A stretch of 34,715 nucleotides of DNA from an uncultured Eubacteriales bacterium. GTDB lineage: Bacteria; Bacillota; Clostridia; Oscillospirales; Acutalibacteraceae. A model generated the notes under the pieces. The model saw nothing but the letters and a program-made list of their open reading frames with translations. It was not told the DNA's origin and did not search any database. Position numbers and translations under genes: made by a program. The stretch lies in NCBI GenBank assembly GCA_900315815.1, contig ONAS01000010.1:1-34715 (forward strand), written 5' to 3'. Shown here one piece after another: positions 32,598-34,715 of this stretch (within the stretch, counting starts at the first letter, position 1; the number at the start of each line of letters is the position of its first letter).

Positions 32598-33956
32598 TTA
32601 TTTCAGGATCGCCTTGAGGTCGGTCAGACCCTTGTGCTTGGTGACAACGATCACGCTGTCGCCCTTTTCGATGGTATCGTTTCCGCCGGGGGTGATCAGC
32701 TTGCCGGCGCGTCCGATACAGACGATCTGCAGGTCGTCCTTGAAGTTGAGTCTGGACAGCGGCACGCCGGTCACGGCGCTCTTCTCGCGGACGCTGAACT
32801 CCAGCACCTCGGCGCGGTCGCCGGCGATCTTGTACATCGTCTCGACGTTGTTTCCGATGGTGTTCTGCATGCCGCGAACATAGCGGATGATGAACTGACC
32901 GGTCAGCTGCTTGGGACGGATCACGGAATCCAGCGGCAGCTTATCGATGACGGAGTCGAATTTCAGGTTGCCCAGCTCGGTGACCACCTTCGCTTTTGGG
33001 TTGACCTGCTTGACGTACAGAGAGGCGAGCATGTTCTCCTCGTCGGTATCCATCAGACAGACCACCGCGTCGGCACGGTCGACGCCCTCGCTCACCAGCA
33101 GATCCTCGTCCATCGCGTTGCCGTTGATGATCATCACGCCGGGAAGGTCCTCGGACAGCTCCGCACAGCGCTCCGGAAGGTGCTCAAAGATCTTGACGCT
33201 CAGCCCGGTCTCCCGCAGGATCTTGGCGAGATAGAAGGCGATCTTGCTGCCGCCCAGTATCATGACGGTACGAGTTTTGTTGGAGATGACGCCCAGCTGA
33301 CGGAGCATCTTTGCCGCCGCCGCGGAGGGCGCGACAAAGGAGACCATGTCCCCTACCCGCAGGGTGAAATCGCCCGAGGGGATGTGCAGCTCGCCGTAGC
33401 GCTCGACGAACGCGATACGGATGCCGCCCTTGAGGACAGAGCCGAGATCGGCGATGCGCTTGTTGGCGATCGCTGTTTTCTCCTTGACCTCGATCTTGAT
33501 CAGATCGATCTTGCCGCCGGCAAAGCTGGAGATGCTCGACACGCCGACGTATTTGACCAGCCGCGCGATCTCGCCCGCACAGGCGAATTCGGGATTGATC
33601 GCCAGCGAGAGCTTCAGGTCGTCCTTGATCACGCTGACGTCGCTGATATAGCCGGGGTTGCGGACACGCGCGATCGTGGACTGGACGCCCGCGTTCTTCG
33701 CCAGCAGGCAGGTATACAGGTTCAGCTCGTCGGTGGCGGTGACCGCGATCAGCAGATCACAGTTCTGGATCTCCGCCTCACGCAGGACCGTCATGGTCGC
33801 GCCGTTGCCTTCGATAAGCATGATGTTTTCCGTGTCATAGATTCTGTCCAGCTCCTGCGGGTTGGTGTCGATGACCCTGACGGAATGTCCCTCCGCGTTC
33901 AGCTGTTCTGCGATCGAGCGGCCGACTCTGCCGCAGCCGACGATAATTATATTCAT
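32598..33956 (-). CDS. trkA: Trk system potassium regulator TrkA
   Basis: This 452-aa cytoplasmic protein has two RCK units in tandem. The first begins MNIIIVGCGRVGRSIAEQL (Rossmann fold, NAD(H) or nucleotide binding). The second begins near VMILGGSKIAFYLAKIL. Each ends in an RCK-C domain (DLIKIEVKEK; EVLEFSVREKS). It gates TrkH according to bound nucleotide. Start ATG follows GAGGG. Two-unit TrkA is the form that pairs with TrkH. Confidence 0.95.
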   Translation of the reverse strand: MNIIIVGCGRVGRSIAEQLNAEGHSVRVIDTNPQELDRIYDTENIMLIEGNGATMTVLREAEIQNCDLLIAVTATDELNLYTCLLAKNAGVQSTIARVRNPGYISDVSVIKDDLKLSLAINPEFACAGEIARLVKYVGVSSISSFAGGKIDLIKIEVKEKTAIANKRIADLGSVLKGGIRIAFVERYGELHIPSGDFTLRVGDMVSFVAPSAAAAKMLRQLGVISNKTRTVMILGGSKIAFYLAKILRETGLSVKIFEHLPERCAELSEDLPGVMIINGNAMDEDLLVSEGVDRADAVVCLMDTDEENMLASLYVKQVNPKAKVVTELGNLKFDSVIDKLPLDSVIRPKQLTGQFIIRYVRGMQNTIGNNVETMYKIAGDRAEVLEFSVREKSAVTGVPLSRLNFKDDLQIVCIGRAGKLITPGGNDTIEKGDSVIVVTKHKGLTDLKAILK

Positions 33957-33981
33957 AAAACTACCCTCATCAAATAGTCAT

Positions 33982-34025
33982 ATCGTACATCTGTTTCGCC
34001 GCCGTCTCAACACGCAGCGGCGGCG
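33982..34025 (-). promoter_or_regulatory. Possible trkA promoter and hairpin
   Basis: Minus strand TTGAGA (34010-34005), 17 bp, TACGAT (33987-33982) could start a trkA transcript. A GC-rich hairpin, CGCCGCCG (33997-34004) with CGGCGGCG (34018-34025), overlaps it and has no T run. The hairpin may instead end or process the ktrA transcript. Confidence 0.4.
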
Positions 34026-34041
34026 TCAAGACGGAGAGCTG

Positions 34042-34689
34042 TCAGATCTTGAAGCACTTTTGTACCGCCTTGTATTCGCCGAGGATCAGCAGGGAGCTGT
34101 TCTCGGTCAGCGTGGTTTCGGGCGTTACCATAAAATTCATGTTCTCGTCCTTTTTGACGGCGATGATATTCAGGTTGTATTTTCTTCTGACGTCGAGCTC
34201 AAGCACGTTCTTCCCGACCCACGACGCGGGGGTGGAGACCTCATACAGAGAGTGCTTTTCATCCAGCTCGATATAATCGAGGATCTGCAGAGAGCTGTAG
34301 CGGATCGCCGCCCATCTCGCGACCTGTTTCTCGGGATATACGACCCTGTCGGCGCCGTTGCGGAGCAGGAACTTTTCCTGTCCGTCGCGCTCGGCGCGCG
34401 AGACGACGAACTTCGCGCCCATCTCCTTGAGCAGACTGGTGGTCTCCAGAGAGCTCTGGAAATCGTTGCTGATAGTGACGTAACAGATATCAAAGCTGCG
34501 AACGCCGAGCGACTGCAAAAACTCCTCGTTGGTGCTGTCGCCGATCTGAGCGTCGGTGACGATATTGAGCGCCTCGTTGACCCTGTCCTCATCATGATCG
34601 ATGCCCATGACGTCATGTCCCAGCTCAGCGAGCTGGACAGCGAGGGTCTTGCCGAATCTTCCGAGTCCGATCACCAATACTGATTTCAT
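34042..34689 (-). CDS. KtrA/TrkA-type RCK potassium regulator
   Basis: This 215-aa protein is a single RCK unit like KtrA, with the Rossmann fold SVLVIGLGRFGKTLAVQLAE, then DHDED at the end of strand 2, and an RCK-C domain at about residues 135-215 (LYEVSTPASWVGKNVLELD). It would gate a KtrB-type channel by ATP or ADP. ATG 34689 follows AAAGGAG. No KtrB partner is in the window; it may lie past the right edge, upstream on this strand. Confidence 0.9.
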   Translation of the reverse strand: MKSVLVIGLGRFGKTLAVQLAELGHDVMGIDHDEDRVNEALNIVTDAQIGDSTNEEFLQSLGVRSFDICYVTISNDFQSSLETTSLLKEMGAKFVVSRAERDGQEKFLLRNGADRVVYPEKQVARWAAIRYSSLQILDYIELDEKHSLYEVSTPASWVGKNVLELDVRRKYNLNIIAVKKDENMNFMVTPETTLTENSSLLILGEYKAVQKCFKI

Positions 34690-34715
34690 ATCTTTCTCCT
34701 TTATCCTACTGTGAT

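Overview
The window looks like a chromosomal segment of a Gram-positive gut-type Clostridia, most like the Ruminococcaceae/Oscillospirales. The reasons are GGAGG-type ribosome sites, many sigma-A promoters with exact 17-bp spacing, U-tailed hairpin terminators, a transketolase split into two subunits, type III pantothenate kinase, an ECF-type vitamin transporter subunit, and GC-rich genes separated by AT-rich promoters. The family-level placement is inference. The content is mostly core metabolism. I see no phage, transposase, CRISPR array or obvious defence island.

Layout. 1-400: a proline tRNA cut by the window edge, and a broken tRNA-Pro 5' half behind a full-consensus promoter, both on the minus strand. 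400-4260: an exported membrane protein of unknown function, then the serine operon serC-serA. 4270-6590 (minus): an acyltransferase, an unrecognised 248-aa protein and an acylphosphatase. 6590-8440: a regulatory region with a perfect 23-bp tandem repeat, a 54-aa cysteine-containing small protein, a YbaK-type deacylase and a membrane protein. 8516-11925 (minus): a nucleosidase, fumarase and malic enzyme, the last two giving fumarate to malate to pyruvate. 12043-15860: a ZIP metal transporter (minus) and the Leloir genes galK-galT (plus). 15861-18700 (minus): a sodium symporter and a membrane-anchored endonuclease/exonuclease/phosphatase protein. 18810-21880: an ABC-F ATPase and a convergent AraC regulator with a long leader. 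21896-24090: a lipoprotein metallo-beta-lactamase protein and a FkbM methyltransferase. 24095-27950 (minus): split transketolase, an asparaginase-like protein and a DMT exporter. 27918-29540: coaX and, behind a strongly folded leader RNA, an ECF S component, probably for pantothenate. 29549-34715 (minus): a potassium-uptake cluster (ktrA-like, trkA, trkH), tightly coupled to a short-chain dehydrogenase and a membrane-anchored cohesin-like protein.

The observations most worth following up are: (1) a dispersed 77-85-bp intergenic element in three copies, two of which keep two hairpins with compensatory base changes, each lying just upstream of a minus-strand promoter in the same orientation; (2) the folded RNA leader before the ECF transporter gene, which matches no riboswitch class I recognise; (3) the acylphosphatase/small-cysteine-protein divergent region with its tandem repeat; and (4) the cohesin-like protein encoded with the potassium-uptake genes. 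All calls come from reading the sequence. No database search was run.
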